Part shown: positions 16,441 through 24,890 of the stretch, one piece after another
Layout: each line of letters opens with the position of its first letter
Position numbering within the stretch: the stretch's first letter is position 1
Assembly: GCF_007421815.1 (NCBI RefSeq)
Contig: NZ_VLNT01000001.1
Location: forward strand, 168,563 to 232,562
DNA length: 64,000 nt
Direction of reading: 5' to 3'
DNA from: Aeromicrobium piscarium
Lineage (GTDB): Bacteria > Actinomycetota > Actinomycetes > Propionibacteriales > Nocardioidaceae
Position numbers and translations under genes: made by a program
The notes under the pieces: model-generated
Databases searched by the model: none
What the model saw: only the letters and a program-made list of their open reading frames with translations
Told to the model about the DNA's origin: nothing

Positions 16441-17124
16441 TCAGCTGCCGTACTTGTAGCCGAGCCCGCGGACGGTCGTGAGGAGGACCGGCCGGGCAGG
16501 ATCGTCCTCGATCTTGGCGCGCAGACGCTTGACGTGGACGTCGAGGGTCTTGGTATCACCGACATAGTCGGCTCCCCACACCCGGTCGATGAGCTGGCCG
16601 CGGGTCAGCACCCTGCCCGGGTTGCGCAGGAAGTACTCCAGCAGCTCGAACTCCTTCAGCGGGAAGCGCACCTCCTCGCCACCCACCGTGACGGTGTGCC
16701 GGTCGACGTCCATGCGCACGGCACCCACCTGGAGCGCCGACTCTTCGGCGGCCTCTGGCGCCGGGATACCGCGCCGCAGCACCGCCCTGATGCGCGCGAG
16801 GAGCTCGCGCGGCGAGTAGGGCTTGGTGACATAGTCGTCGGCCCCGAGCTCGAGGCCGACGACCTTGTCGACCTCGGTGTCCTTCGCGCTCACCATGATG
16901 ATCGGGACGGCCGAGGTCTGCCGGATGTGCCGGCAGACCTCCGTGCCCGGCATGCCGGGCAGCATGAGGTCGAGCAGGACGATATCGGCGCCGCCGCGAT
17001 CGAAGAGGTCGACGGCATCCGGGCCGGTCTCGGCCACCGCCACGTCGAAACCCTCCTTGCGCAGCACATAGGAGAGGGCCTCGCTGTAGGAGGCCTCATC
17101 CTCGACGATCAGGACCTTGGTCAC
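16441..17124 (-). CDS. regX3: Phosphate-responsive response regulator RegX3
   Basis: OmpR/PhoB-class response regulator of 227 aa. The receiver domain has Asp8/Asp9-type acidic residues in LIVEDEAS, the phosphoacceptor Asp52 in LLDLMLPGMPG and Lys in TKPYSPRELL. The winged-helix effector contains GGEEVRFPLKEFELLEYFL and ends with VRGLGYKYG. It overlaps senX3 by 4 bp on the same strand. With phoU next door and GTTCACC boxes upstream, this is the phosphate-starvation regulator, equivalent to mycobacterial RegX3. It is predicted to bind those boxes, including the set in front of pstS. Confidence 0.95.
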   Translation of the reverse strand: MTKVLIVEDEASYSEALSYVLRKEGFDVAVAETGPDAVDLFDRGGADIVLLDLMLPGMPGTEVCRHIRQTSAVPIIMVSAKDTEVDKVVGLELGADDYVTKPYSPRELLARIRAVLRRGIPAPEAAEESALQVGAVRMDVDRHTVTVGGEEVRFPLKEFELLEYFLRNPGRVLTRGQLIDRVWGADYVGDTKTLDVHVKRLRAKIEDDPARPVLLTTVRGLGYKYGS

Positions 17125-18281
17125 ATGTGCTCCTCTTCGAGTCCCGGTGCCGGCAGCACCAGGGTGAACGACGAGCCGACCCCCGGCTCGCTCCAGACTT
17201 CCACGGTGCCGCCGTTGCTGGCGGCGACATGCTTGACGATCGACAGCCCGAGTCCGGTGCCCCCGGTCGCGCGGGCCCGCGCCGGATCGACCCGGTAGAA
17301 CCGCTCGAAGATCCGCTCGAGCTCCTCGTCGGGGATGCCGATGCCGGTATCCGACACGGTGATCCGCACGTCCTCCCCGGCGCGCTCTGCGCTGATCGCG
17401 ACTCGTCCACCGCGATCGCTGTAGGTGACCGCATTCTCCACGAGATTGCTGACCGCCGAATGCAGCTGCGCGCGGTCCCCGTAGACCGCGAGCTCGGTAA
17501 GCGAGTTCACTGTGATCTCGATCTCGCGGCCATCGGCGGCCGTGGTCGAGTGCTCGACCGCCTCGGCGATGAGCTCGTCGACCTTGACGACCGCCGTGTC
17601 GTCACTCGCGGTGTCGTTCTGGAGCCGGGAGAGGTCGATGATCTGCTGGACCAGACGCGTGAGGCGGTCGCTCTCGGCCCGCATGCGCGCCGAGAACCGC
17701 ACGACCGTCTCGGGATCGTCGGCCGCCTCGCCGACCGCCTCGGCGAGCAGGTTGATCGCCCCGATCGGCGTCTTGAGCTCATGACTCACATTGGCGACGA
17801 AGTCGCGGCGGATGGTCTCGACCTGCCGCTCACGGGTGCGGTCCTGGATGAGGACGAGACGTAGTGAACTCGTCAGCGGCGCGACGCGTGCATGGACATT
17901 GAGCGGTGCGCGGCGCCGCCGACGGATCATGAGATCGGCCTCCCGGACCTGCCCGTCGCGTTGCACGTCGCGAGCGAGCGCGGCCAGTTCGGGCGGGCGC
18001 AGCTCGTCGCCGGCGACCACGCCCAGCGCGATCGCCGGTGCCGACGCCTGGACGACGGTGTCCGAGCTGTCCAGGAGCACCGCCGAGGAGGACAGCACGG
18101 CGAGCACGTCCTCGACCCCCCGCGGGACGAGCGGCTCATCGGAAGGAGGCAGCGTCTGCTGCCGTGACTCGCTGAATCGCCAGACCCACGCCAGCGCGGC
18201 TCCGAGGACGACTCCGAGCATCCCGACGATGACGTAGCTGGCGCTGGCTTCCACACCGATGATCGTAGGCCTGCCGTTCAC
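17121..18281 (-). CDS. senX3: Phosphate-sensing histidine kinase SenX3
   Basis: Membrane-bound sensor kinase of 386 aa, partner of RegX3. The N-terminus carries a hydrophobic segment (YVIVGMLGVVLGAALAWVW), followed by a PAS-like region with the conserved RRRRAPLNVHARV part. The dimerisation helix has the phosphorylated His in VANVSHELKTPIGAI. The ATP-binding domain has LVENAVTYS (N box), DTGIGIPDEE (G1) and GGTGLGLSIVKHV (G2). The start is either GTG 18281 or GTG 18254; the shorter form begins immediately before the membrane helix and leaves the GTTCACC motif at 18276 non-coding, so it is a serious alternative. Confidence 0.94.
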   Translation of the reverse strand: MNGRPTIIGVEASASYVIVGMLGVVLGAALAWVWRFSESRQQTLPPSDEPLVPRGVEDVLAVLSSSAVLLDSSDTVVQASAPAIALGVVAGDELRPPELAALARDVQRDGQVREADLMIRRRRRAPLNVHARVAPLTSSLRLVLIQDRTRERQVETIRRDFVANVSHELKTPIGAINLLAEAVGEAADDPETVVRFSARMRAESDRLTRLVQQIIDLSRLQNDTASDDTAVVKVDELIAEAVEHSTTAADGREIEITVNSLTELAVYGDRAQLHSAVSNLVENAVTYSDRGGRVAISAERAGEDVRITVSDTGIGIPDEELERIFERFYRVDPARARATGGTGLGLSIVKHVAASNGGTVEVWSEPGVGSSFTLVLPAPGLEEEHM

Positions 18282-18327
18282 CTGGTGTCCCCACGCCGGC
18301 CGTGGAGGCGGCAGGGTTTCGGCTGTC

Positions 18328-18366
18328 GTTCATGCGGCGTTCACCACGCGTCGCCGAGTGTTCACC
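18328..18366. promoter_or_regulatory. PHO-box-like direct repeats between senX3 and phoU
   Basis: GTTCATG at 18328, GTTCACC at 18339, a degenerate GTCGCCG at 18350 and GTTCACC at 18360 lie 11, 11 and 10 bp apart. This is the known spacing of PhoP/RegX3-type PHO boxes. The last box ends 9 bp before the phoU -10 box, so binding could control phoU, and senX3-regX3 in the other direction. Confidence 0.7.
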
Positions 18367-18375
18367 CGCGCGGCA

Positions 18376-18381
18376 TACGGT
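18376..18381 (+). promoter_or_regulatory. -10 box of phoU (leaderless)
   Basis: TACGGT seven bases before the ATG of phoU and immediately downstream of the PHO-box repeats. Confidence 0.5.
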
Positions 18382-18388
18382 CGGCTCC

Positions 18389-19039
18389 ATGCGTGACCAG
18401 TACTACGAGCAGCTCGACCGGATCGTCGAGGACCTCGTCTCCCTCACCACCACCGTGCGTCGAGCCGTCGCCGAGTCGACGACGGCCCTCCTCGATGCCG
18501 ATACGACCATCGCCGAGCGGGTCATCGACAGCGGCCGCGATGTCGACGAGCTCATCGACGAGGTCGAGGAACGCGCCTTCGTGGTGCTCGCCACGCAGCA
18601 GCCGGTGGCCTCGGACCTGCGGCAGGTCGTCGCTGCTCTGCGGATGCTGGCGGACCTGCAGCGGATGAACGCCCTGGCGGTGCACGTCAGCAAGGTCGCG
18701 CGACGGCGAATGCCGGAGTCGGCCGTTCCTCTCGCCGTGCAGCCCACGATCCGATCGATGGCCTCGGTGGCCGACTCGATGATCGACCAGGCCTCGCGGA
18801 TCGTCGCGAACCGCGATGTCACCGCCGCGGCTCGGCTGGAGCTCGAGGACGACACGATGGACCGGTTGCGCACCGAGCTGTTCCGCATCGTGCTCGACGA
18901 CTCCTGGGACCACGGCCTCGAGCCGGCGATCGATCTGGCGCTGCTGGGCCGCTACTACGAGCGGCTGGGGGACCACGCCGTCAACATGGCCCGGCGCGTG
19001 GTCTTCCTGGTCACCGGCGAGCTGCCGGTCTCCGGCTGA
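18389..19039 (+). CDS. phoU: Phosphate signalling complex protein PhoU
   Basis: Cytoplasmic metal-binding regulator of 216 aa that links PstSCAB to the SenX3-RegX3 phosphorelay and keeps it off when phosphate is plentiful. It is made of two three-helix repeats. The metal-site motifs of the family are visible as VEERAFVVLATQQPVASDLR (first repeat) and GRYYERLGDHAVNMARRV (second repeat). The ATG at 18389 (MRDQYYEQL) is chosen over an upstream in-frame start because it follows the -10 box and matches the family N-terminus. It is divergent from senX3. Confidence 0.95.
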   Translation: MRDQYYEQLDRIVEDLVSLTTTVRRAVAESTTALLDADTTIAERVIDSGRDVDELIDEVEERAFVVLATQQPVASDLRQVVAALRMLADLQRMNALAVHVSKVARRRMPESAVPLAVQPTIRSMASVADSMIDQASRIVANRDVTAAARLELEDDTMDRLRTELFRIVLDDSWDHGLEPAIDLALLGRYYERLGDHAVNMARRVVFLVTGELPVSG

Positions 19040-19065
19040 GCCCCTCCCGCTCCACCGACAAGAAC

Positions 19066-19087
19066 GGGCCGCCCCGAGGGGCGGCCC
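19066..19087. terminator. Terminator between phoU and lpqE
   Basis: GGGCCGCCCC (19066-19075) and GGGGCGGCCC (19078-19087) form a perfect 10-bp stem with a GA loop, followed by ATTCTGT. It lies between convergent genes. Confidence 0.8.
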
Positions 19088-19110
19088 ATTCTGTCAGGTA
19101 TCGGAGGAGC

Positions 19111-19695
19111 TCATTCCGTGGATTCGAGGTCCGCGGCCTCGAGCTCGGCGAGCTGTTCGGGGCTCGGGGTCTGCGATTCCGTCGCGACCGAGGAGTACAT
19201 CTCGCTTCGAGCGACGACCGGGACATTGAGCGAGACCTGCTGCCCGGATGAGAGATTGAGGGTCACCAGGGCGTAGCGACCCTCGACGACCTCGTCGTCC
19301 TCGACGATGATCTCGCCGTCGGCGCCCACCGGGGCCAGGAGCTCGGCGGTGAGCTCGATGCCATTGGGCAGGTCGACGAGCGTGGGAGTGCCTGACGGGG
19401 AGGCAGTGACATCGGTGCCGCTGGAGGTGACCTCCACCGACTCGACGACCTGATCCTCCGCGCGGGCGAGCAGGGCGCCGGAGAAGGTGGCGGTGCCGTC
19501 GCCATTGTCGACGAACAACCCGTTGTAGATCTGCACCGGCGCGTCGGTGTCGCGCAGATTGGCGCCGATCGACTGCTGATACTGCTGGTTGGTCTGCGCG
19601 CTGAAGCTTGTTCCGCAGGCAGACAGCACGAGCGGGGAAGCGGCGACCAGGGCGATGGCGGCGATGCGGCGTCGTCGAAGGCTCACGGTGTGCAT
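19111..19695 (-). CDS. lpqE: LpqE-like lipoprotein
   Basis: Exported lipoprotein of 194 aa. The signal peptide has a basic start ([10 protein letters not shown]), a hydrophobic core, and the lipobox LSAC at residues 27-30. The mature part is strand-rich with [18 protein letters not shown] near its start and resembles the DUF461/copper-chaperone-like fold of LpqE. The start at 19695 is chosen because the upstream in-frame extension has no signal character. Divergence from carD is the same arrangement as lpqE-carD in M. tuberculosis (Rv3584/Rv3583c), which supports the name. Its function is unknown. Confidence 0.85.
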   Translation of the reverse strand: MHTVSLRRRRIAAIALVAASPLVLSACGTSFSAQTNQQYQQSIGANLRDTDAPVQIYNGLFVDNGDGTATFSGALLARAEDQVVESVEVTSSGTDVTASPSGTPTLVDLPNGIELTAELLAPVGADGEIIVEDDEVVEGRYALVTLNLSSGQQVSLNVPVVARSEMYSSVATESQTPSPEQLAELEAADLESTE

Positions 19696-19780
19696 CGTAT
19701 CGGAGGGCGTGGCCGGGGGCGAAAACGGCCGGGAAGTACGTCCGAAACCCGTGATATCCTGGATGTCGAGGAAAGGTGCA

Positions 19781-20272
19781 ATGTCTATGGCTTTCACTGT
19801 CGGCGAAACCGTTGTGTATCCGAATCACGGCGCTGCAGTCATCGAAGACATCGAGACACGAACGATCAAGGGGGAGATCCGCGAGTACCTCGTTCTGAGA
19901 GTCCTGGCGCAGAACGACCTCGTCGTGCGCGTCCCGGCGTGCAATGTCGATCTGGTCGGCGTGCGCGACGTGGTCGATGAGGCTGGTCTGGAGCGGGTGT
20001 TCTCGGTGCTGCGAGCCGAGCACGTCGAGGAGCCCACCAACTGGTCCCGCCGCTACAAGGCGAATCTGGAGAAGCTGCACTCCGGTGATGTGCTCAAGGT
20101 GGCCGAGGTCGTCCGCGACCTGTGGCGCCGCGACCACGAGCGTGGACTGTCGGCCGGTGAGAAGCGGATGCTCTCCAAGGCCCGCCAGATCCTCGTCTCG
20201 GAACTCGCGCTCGCGGAGAACACCAATGAGGACAAGGCCGAGACGCGACTGGACGAGGTTCTCGCGTCCTGA
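19781..20272 (+). CDS. carD: RNA polymerase-binding transcription factor CarD
   Basis: Essential global regulator that binds the RNA polymerase beta subunit and stabilises open complexes, especially at rRNA promoters. The 163-residue protein has the RNAP-interacting domain at residues 3-55 ([20 protein letters not shown]). The C-terminal helical DNA-binding domain includes the conserved Trp in [16 protein letters not shown], which wedges the upstream fork. The ATG at 19781 has GAGGAAAGG seven bases upstream and TATCCT at 19755-19760 as a likely -10. In M. tuberculosis carD is followed by ispD and ispF; here ispD is absent and ispF is inverted. Confidence 0.97.
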   Translation: MSMAFTVGETVVYPNHGAAVIEDIETRTIKGEIREYLVLRVLAQNDLVVRVPACNVDLVGVRDVVDEAGLERVFSVLRAEHVEEPTNWSRRYKANLEKLHSGDVLKVAEVVRDLWRRDHERGLSAGEKRMLSKARQILVSELALAENTNEDKAETRLDEVLAS

Positions 20273-20287
20273 AGTGTCCTGACTGTC

Positions 20288-20321
20288 GAACGGCGCCGGA
20301 TCAAGGGATCGGGCGCCGTTC
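20288..20321 (+). terminator. Rho-independent terminator after carD
   Basis: GAACGGCGCC (20288-20297) and GGCGCCGTTC (20312-20321) form a perfect 10-bp stem, followed by GTCTTTTCTC. It stands between convergent carD and ispF. Confidence 0.85.
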
Positions 20322-20362
20322 GTCTTTTCTCATCACCCAGGTGATGCGCGCATCGCGGCCGT

Positions 20363-20839
20363 TCAGCCGAGGAGGAGCGCGGTGGCGATCGCCGCGATCC
20401 CCTCGCCCCGCCCAGTGAGACCCAGGCCGTCGGTCGTCGTGCCGGAGACCGAGACCGGGGCTCCGATCGTCTCGCCGAGGAGGCGCTGGGCCTCGGCTCG
20501 TCGCGAGCCGATCTTCGGACGGTTCCCGATCACCTGCACCGCGACATTGCCGATCTCCAGCCCTTCGGCGCGCACCAGTCGTGCGGTCTCGCCGAGGAAG
20601 ACCAGCCCCGAGGCGCCGGCGAACTCCGGTGACGCAGTGCCGAATCGCTCCCCAATGTCGCCCAGTCCGGCGGCCGACAGGAGGGCGTCGACCATCGCAT
20701 GGGCGGCCGCGTCGCCATCGGAATGCCCGTCCAGCCCGTTCTCGGCATCGGGCCAGTGCAGCCCCGCCAGCCAGAGCTCGCGGCCGGGAACCAGTCGATG
20801 CACGTCGGTGCCGATACCGATGCGGGGGATCGCAGCCAT
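20363..20839 (-). CDS. ispF: 2-C-methyl-D-erythritol 2,4-cyclodiphosphate synthase
   Basis: Enzyme of the MEP isoprenoid pathway that forms the cyclodiphosphate from CDP-methylerythritol 2-phosphate. The 158-residue trimeric enzyme has zinc ligands in GTDVHRL and [12 protein letters not shown], the typical [11 protein letters not shown] loop, and [15 protein letters not shown] at the C-terminus. The ATG at 20839 is chosen because a TACGCT -10 (20846-20851, minus strand) ends six bases upstream. The usual upstream partner ispD is missing from this window, and the gene is inverted relative to carD, so the ancestral carD-ispD-ispF operon has been broken up. Confidence 0.95.
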   Translation of the reverse strand: MAAIPRIGIGTDVHRLVPGRELWLAGLHWPDAENGLDGHSDGDAAAHAMVDALLSAAGLGDIGERFGTASPEFAGASGLVFLGETARLVRAEGLEIGNVAVQVIGNRPKIGSRRAEAQRLLGETIGAPVSVSGTTTDGLGLTGRGEGIAAIATALLLG

Positions 20840-21002
20840 GTCGTCAGCGTAGTGGGCATTCGATCCCGGCCTGCCGTCCACAAGCGAGGCCGGGTTCCGC
20901 GTCATCCACAGATCTCTCGGCGCACCTGTCCGGGGGCGGTGACGCTGCCTAACGTCAGTGGAAAGGAATGACCGGATCGGTCACACTAAAGGGGTGTTGG
21001 GC

Positions 21003-21458
21003 ATGGATCTGCAGACCTGGGTGTCGCTCTTCGCCATCGTGGCGAGCTTCGGCAGCCTCTACGTGATGCTGCGCCGCGAACTGGGCAGCTTCCGTGCCGA
21101 GCTCAAACGCGATATCGCCGATCTCCGGTCGGAGGTGAAGGAGGATATCGCCGGCCTGCGGTCGGAGGTGAAGGAGGATATCGCCGGCCTGCGGTCGGAG
21201 GTGAAGGAGGATATCGCCGGCCTGCGGTCGGAGGTGAAGGAGGATATCGCCGATCTCCGGTCGGAGGTGAAGGAGGACATTGCCGGCCTGCGGTCGGAGG
21301 TGAAGGAGGACATCGCCGACGCGCGGTCGGAGTCCCGAGCCGCATCGGCGTCCCTCGCGGAGCGGATGAATCGTCTGGACGATCGCGTGTACCTCCTGGC
21401 GACCGGGCTGCGTCCCTACCTGGAGCAGGCTCCGCAGGTCGGCGGCAGCGGCGCCTGA
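21003..21458 (+). CDS. Membrane-anchored coiled-coil protein with hendecad repeats
   Basis: Protein of 151 aa that I cannot assign to a named family. The N-terminal membrane segment ([18 protein letters not shown], residues 5-22) is followed by a long charged coiled coil made of 11-residue units of the form [11 protein letters not shown]. There are seven in a row, the first and last divergent. The tail after residue 112 is a less regular helix ([18 protein letters not shown]). Eleven-residue periodicity fits a right-handed coiled coil. The ATG at 21003 is used; GTG at 20994 is an alternative. Its tandem DNA repeats make copy number likely to vary. Confidence 0.75.
   Translation: MDLQTWVSLFAIVASFGSLYVMLRRELGSFRAELKRDIADLRSEVKEDIAGLRSEVKEDIAGLRSEVKEDIAGLRSEVKEDIADLRSEVKEDIAGLRSEVKEDIADARSESRAASASLAERMNRLDDRVYLLATGLRPYLEQAPQVGGSGA
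21111..21332 (+). repeat. 33-bp tandem repeats encoding hendecads
   Basis: Units start at 21111, 21144, 21177, 21210, 21243 and 21276, each 33 bp, with a shortened seventh unit at 21309. Units two to four are almost identical, including the silent positions, which points to recent expansion by slippage or unequal recombination. The frame is kept because 33 is a multiple of three. Confidence 0.9.
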
Positions 21459-21512
21459 CGATGCCGTGCTGGACCCTCCCGGCGCGTCGGCGGTCCACAG
21501 CCCCCCTGCCGA

Positions 21513-21518
21513 TAGGGT
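21513..21518 (+). promoter_or_regulatory. -10 box of cysS (leaderless)
   Basis: TAGGGT seven bases before the GTG start of cysS, the leaderless TANNNT pattern. Confidence 0.5.
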
Positions 21519-21525
21519 TGGACCC

Positions 21526-22938
21526 GTGACCGTCCATCTGTATGACTCCGCGACCCGGCAGATCACGCCGCTCGACCCGGTGGTGCCGGGCCGCGTCGGG
21601 ATCTACCATTGCGGGCTCACGGTGCAGGGGCCGCCGCATATCGGTCACATCCGCAAGGAGGTCGTCTTCGATGTCCTGCGGCGCTGGCTCGAGCGAGCCG
21701 GCTACGACGTGCGCATCGTCGCCAATGTGACGGATATCGACGACAAGATCATCGCCAAGGGAGCCGAGAGCGGTGAGCCCTGGTTCGCCGTCGCCTATCG
21801 CAATGAGCGCGCGCTCCACGCCGCCTACGAGGTCCTGGGGTGCGAACCGCCGACCTACGAGCCGCGGGCGACCGGCCACGTCCCGGAGATGATCGAGATG
21901 ATCGAGACGCTCATCGAACGTGGGCACGCCTACGCGGCCGAGGACGGCTCGGGGGACGTCTACTTCGACGTCCGTTCCTGGCCCGCCTACGGCGAGCTGT
22001 CGAATCAGTCGATCGACGACATGCAGGAGGCGCCTGACGCCCCCGCCGACGGCAAGCGCGATCCTCGCGACTTCGCGCTCTGGAAGGGCCACAAGGAGGG
22101 CGAGCCGGAGTCCGCCTCCTGGCCGACTCCCTGGGGCCGTGGCCGTCCCGGCTGGCACCTGGAGTGCTCGGCGATGGCCGCCAAGTACCTCGGCCCGGAG
22201 TTCGACATCCACGGCGGCGGCCTGGATCTGCGTTTCCCGCACCACGAGAACGAGCTGGCGCAGTCGCGGGCCGCCGGTCAGCCGTTCGCGCGGGTGTGGA
22301 TGCACAACGCCATGCTCAACCTCGGCTCGTCCAAGATGAGCAAGTCGGTGGGCAACACGCTCACCGTCGCGGAGGTCGTGAAGCGCGTACCCGCGATCGC
22401 CCTGCGCTACTACCTCGTTGCCGCGCACTACCGCTCGATCATCGAGTACAGCGAGGAGTCGCTCGCCGAGGCCGCCACCACGATGGCCCGGATCGAGGGC
22501 TTCGTGACGCGTGCGGCCGAGTTGGTCGGCCGATGCGACGACGGGGAGATCCCGCCGGCATTCGCCGAGGCGATGGACGACGATCTCTCGGTGCCGGCAG
22601 CGCTCGCGATCCTGCAGGACACCGTCACCACGGGCCAGCGGCTGCTCGGTGGCGGGCCGAGCGAGGACCTGCGTGCGGCCCTCGGGGCGGTGCGTGCCAT
22701 GCTCGATGTCCTCGGCCTGGATCCACTGGACCCGCACTGGGGCTCGGGCCGCGATCAGGGGGCGGCGGACGCGGCGCTCGGTGCACTGGTCCAGCAGCTT
22801 CTCGACCACCGCGCCGAGGCGCGGGCCACCAAGGATTTCGCGGCCGCCGACCGCATCCGTGACCAATTGACCGCCGCGGGCGTCGCCATCGAGGACACCC
22901 CTCAGGGCGCCCGCTGGAGTGTGAAGGAGGACCGCTGA
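21526..22938 (+). CDS. cysS: Cysteinyl-tRNA synthetase
   Basis: Class I aminoacyl-tRNA synthetase charging tRNA-Cys, 470 aa. The zinc-binding and HIGH region reads [14 protein letters not shown], the central zinc ligands are in [10 protein letters not shown] and [10 protein letters not shown], and the KMSKS loop is [10 protein letters not shown]. The GTG at 21526 fits the leaderless promoter; the frame upstream is untranslated. It is not MshC, because it has the full-length anticodon-binding C-terminal domain. It overlaps rlmB by 1 bp, and cysS-rlmB is the same pair as Rv3580c-Rv3579c. Confidence 0.97.
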   Translation: MTVHLYDSATRQITPLDPVVPGRVGIYHCGLTVQGPPHIGHIRKEVVFDVLRRWLERAGYDVRIVANVTDIDDKIIAKGAESGEPWFAVAYRNERALHAAYEVLGCEPPTYEPRATGHVPEMIEMIETLIERGHAYAAEDGSGDVYFDVRSWPAYGELSNQSIDDMQEAPDAPADGKRDPRDFALWKGHKEGEPESASWPTPWGRGRPGWHLECSAMAAKYLGPEFDIHGGGLDLRFPHHENELAQSRAAGQPFARVWMHNAMLNLGSSKMSKSVGNTLTVAEVVKRVPAIALRYYLVAAHYRSIIEYSEESLAEAATTMARIEGFVTRAAELVGRCDDGEIPPAFAEAMDDDLSVPAALAILQDTVTTGQRLLGGGPSEDLRAALGAVRAMLDVLGLDPLDPHWGSGRDQGAADAALGALVQQLLDHRAEARATKDFAAADRIRDQLTAAGVAIEDTPQGARWSVKEDR

Positions 22939-23885
22939 TGGCCGGCAACAGCCAGCGTCGCGGCGCCATCAAGAAGACCGGCAAGGGCAACCCCACGGCC
23001 GGTTCCGGAGGCAGACGCCGCCGCGGACTCGAGGGCAAGGGACCGACACCCCGCGCCGAGGACCGCCCGAACCACAAGAAGTACAAGATGGTGCAGGCCG
23101 CCGAGAAGCGCGAGCGGGCCAAGCCCAAGCGCAAGCCGAGCGATGGCGGTGCCGAGTGGGTGGCGGGACGCAACTCCGTGGTGGAGCTGCTGCGCGCCAC
23201 GGTGCCGGTCAATGCCGTGTACGTCGCCGAAGGCACCGAGCGCGATGAGCGCCTGCGTGAGATCTTCCGCCTCGCTGCCGAGCAGAATGTCTCGATGCTG
23301 GAGATCGGCCGCCCCGAGCTCGACCGGCTCACCGGCGGCGCGGTCCATCAGGGCATCGCGGCGAAGCTCGACGCCTACGAATACGCCCATCCCAACGATC
23401 TGCTGGAGATCGCCGCCGAGCGGGGGGAGCCGGCGCTCATCGTGGTGCTCGATAGCATCACCGATCCGCGCAATCTCGGGGCGATCGTGCGGTCGGCGTC
23501 CGGTTTCGGTGTCCACGGGGTCGTCATCCCCGAGCGCCGCGCGGCGCAGATGACCGCAGCGGCCTGGAAGACCTCGGCGGGCGCGGCAGCGCGGGTCAAG
23601 GTGGCACGGGCCACCAACCTGACGCGACAGCTCAAGGCGTACCAAGAGGCCGGCCTCATGGTGGTGGGCCTGGCGGCCGACGGAGATGTCGACCTCCCTG
23701 AGCTGGACCTCGCCGACGGACCGCTCGTCGTGGTCGTCGGCAGCGAGGGCAAGGGACTCTCACGGCTCGTCGGTGAGACCTGCGACCAGCTGGTCAGCAT
23801 CCCGATGTCGAGCGACCTGGAGTCGCTCAACGCGGGCGTGGCCACCGGTGTCGCGCTCTACGCGATCTCTCGATTCCGGGCCTGA
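22938..23885 (+). CDS. rlmB: 23S rRNA (guanosine-2'-O-)-methyltransferase RlmB/TrmH family
   Basis: SPOUT-class RNA 2'-O-methyltransferase of 315 aa. The first 65 residues are a basic, disordered Lys/Arg/Gly-rich tail typical of actinobacterial members. Next comes the substrate-binding domain from [14 protein letters not shown]. The knotted SAM domain has motif 1 [16 protein letters not shown], motif 2 [13 protein letters not shown] and motif 3 [18 protein letters not shown]. It is translationally coupled to cysS. The exact target nucleotide (G2251 of 23S rRNA) is assumed from the family. Confidence 0.92.
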   Translation: MAGNSQRRGAIKKTGKGNPTAGSGGRRRRGLEGKGPTPRAEDRPNHKKYKMVQAAEKRERAKPKRKPSDGGAEWVAGRNSVVELLRATVPVNAVYVAEGTERDERLREIFRLAAEQNVSMLEIGRPELDRLTGGAVHQGIAAKLDAYEYAHPNDLLEIAAERGEPALIVVLDSITDPRNLGAIVRSASGFGVHGVVIPERRAAQMTAAAWKTSAGAAARVKVARATNLTRQLKAYQEAGLMVVGLAADGDVDLPELDLADGPLVVVVGSEGKGLSRLVGETCDQLVSIPMSSDLESLNAGVATGVALYAISRFRA

Positions 23886-23900
23886 GGGGCGCCGCCCGGT

Positions 23901-24758
23901 TCAGCTGAGGCCGGGCAGCTCGCGACGCAACATCATCTGCACGATCGTCGCGGGCATGGCGTCGGCGGTGTTGGTCACGGTCACGCGCACGGCATCGCCG
24001 ACGGTCTCGACCTCGGGGTCCGCGATCAGCTCGTCATAGGGACGCCCGCTCGGCATGGTGCCGTCCACGGCCTCGGCGACGCGATCGCCGTCGTCCTCGT
24101 CGCCGATCAGGCAGATCGTGCTCCGCGCCTCGCCGTCGACGTCCCGCACCCCCACCGCGTGCGGGGTCTCGGCCGGAGGGGCGACCAGAGCCGCCAGGGG
24201 ATCATCGAGACAGTCGACGAGCGCCCTCGTGGTCTCATCGTCACCGGCCGACTCGTAGATGCGTGAGAGATCGCTGCCGATACCGCCGACGATCACGCGG
24301 TCGTCCTCGACCCGCAGTTGAGTCACGGGAACGGTGAGCCCGTTGTCGCCCTCGCCCTCATGGCTGAGGACCTCGTCACCGGACCAGCCGGCATCTCGAG
24401 CCGCGGCCGTCACCGCAGCGGGATCCTGCCCGCCGAGGACGAGCAGGATCGCCGACGGGCCCTCGCCGCCGTACAGGACGCGATCGGCCGCGGACAGATC
24501 GATCTCCAGCTCCTCGGCGAGATAGCGCTCGTAGCTGCCCAGCGGGCCCGCGACGGAGCCGGCTGCCACTTTCCACGGGTCATCGGCATCCTTGCCGGCG
24601 CTATCACGTACCGCGGCCCGATCGGACAGGCCGATCATGCCGCCCGCGGGAAGGGCAGACAAGTCCCCGGAGCTCGTGGACGGCTCCGGGTCGCTCGTAC
24701 AGCCGGCGAGCAGGAAGGCGGAGATCGTCACGCCGGCGAACAGCCCCGGAACACGCAT
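23901..24758 (-). CDS. Putative lipoprotein, 285 aa
   Basis: Exported lipoprotein of unknown function with a clear signal peptide and lipobox LAGC (residues 17-20, after VTISAFL). The mature protein is acidic and contains an alternating alpha/beta pattern. Its C-terminal part (GRPYDELIADPEVETVGDAV) looks related to that of another lipoprotein in this window at 32678-33640 (GRPGAVTDVVTDADVTVEEN), as if the two were distant paralogues. A TACACT -10 box (24765-24770, minus strand) stands six bases before the ATG. It is convergent with rlmB. Confidence 0.8.
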   Translation of the reverse strand: MRVPGLFAGVTISAFLLAGCTSDPEPSTSSGDLSALPAGGMIGLSDRAAVRDSAGKDADDPWKVAAGSVAGPLGSYERYLAEELEIDLSAADRVLYGGEGPSAILLVLGGQDPAAVTAAARDAGWSGDEVLSHEGEGDNGLTVPVTQLRVEDDRVIVGGIGSDLSRIYESAGDDETTRALVDCLDDPLAALVAPPAETPHAVGVRDVDGEARSTICLIGDEDDGDRVAEAVDGTMPSGRPYDELIADPEVETVGDAVRVTVTNTADAMPATIVQMMLRRELPGLS

Positions 24759-24790
24759 GGCATGAGTGTAGTGACGTCGTGTGGTGGGCA

Positions 24791-24872
24791 GCGGTAGAAC
24801 CTCAACCCCATGGTGTGGTGATGAGGTTGACGGTCTACCGCCACGCGTGAGGTGAGATTGACGGTCTACCGC
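24791..24872. repeat. Family A palindromic repeat
   Basis: The gap between the lipoprotein start and the sensor kinase stop contains GCGGTAGAACCTCAACC (24791-24807). It pairs with GGTTGACGGTCTACCGC, which ends at 24841 (15 of 17 bases). A further reverse half-site ATTGACGGTCTACCGCC ends at 24872. Confidence 0.7.
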
Positions 24873-24890
24873 CGCCGGCGGGACGTGCGG

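Noticed and set aside
20958..21002. Upstream GTG start for the coiled-coil protein
   Set aside because: It would add 15 polar residues before the membrane anchor and lacks a well-placed ribosome binding site; starts at 20994 or 21003 are more natural.
21111..21332. Possible CRISPR array from regular 33-bp repeats
   Set aside because: The repeats are directly contiguous with no spacers and encode in-frame hendecads of a coiled-coil protein; no cas genes are nearby.
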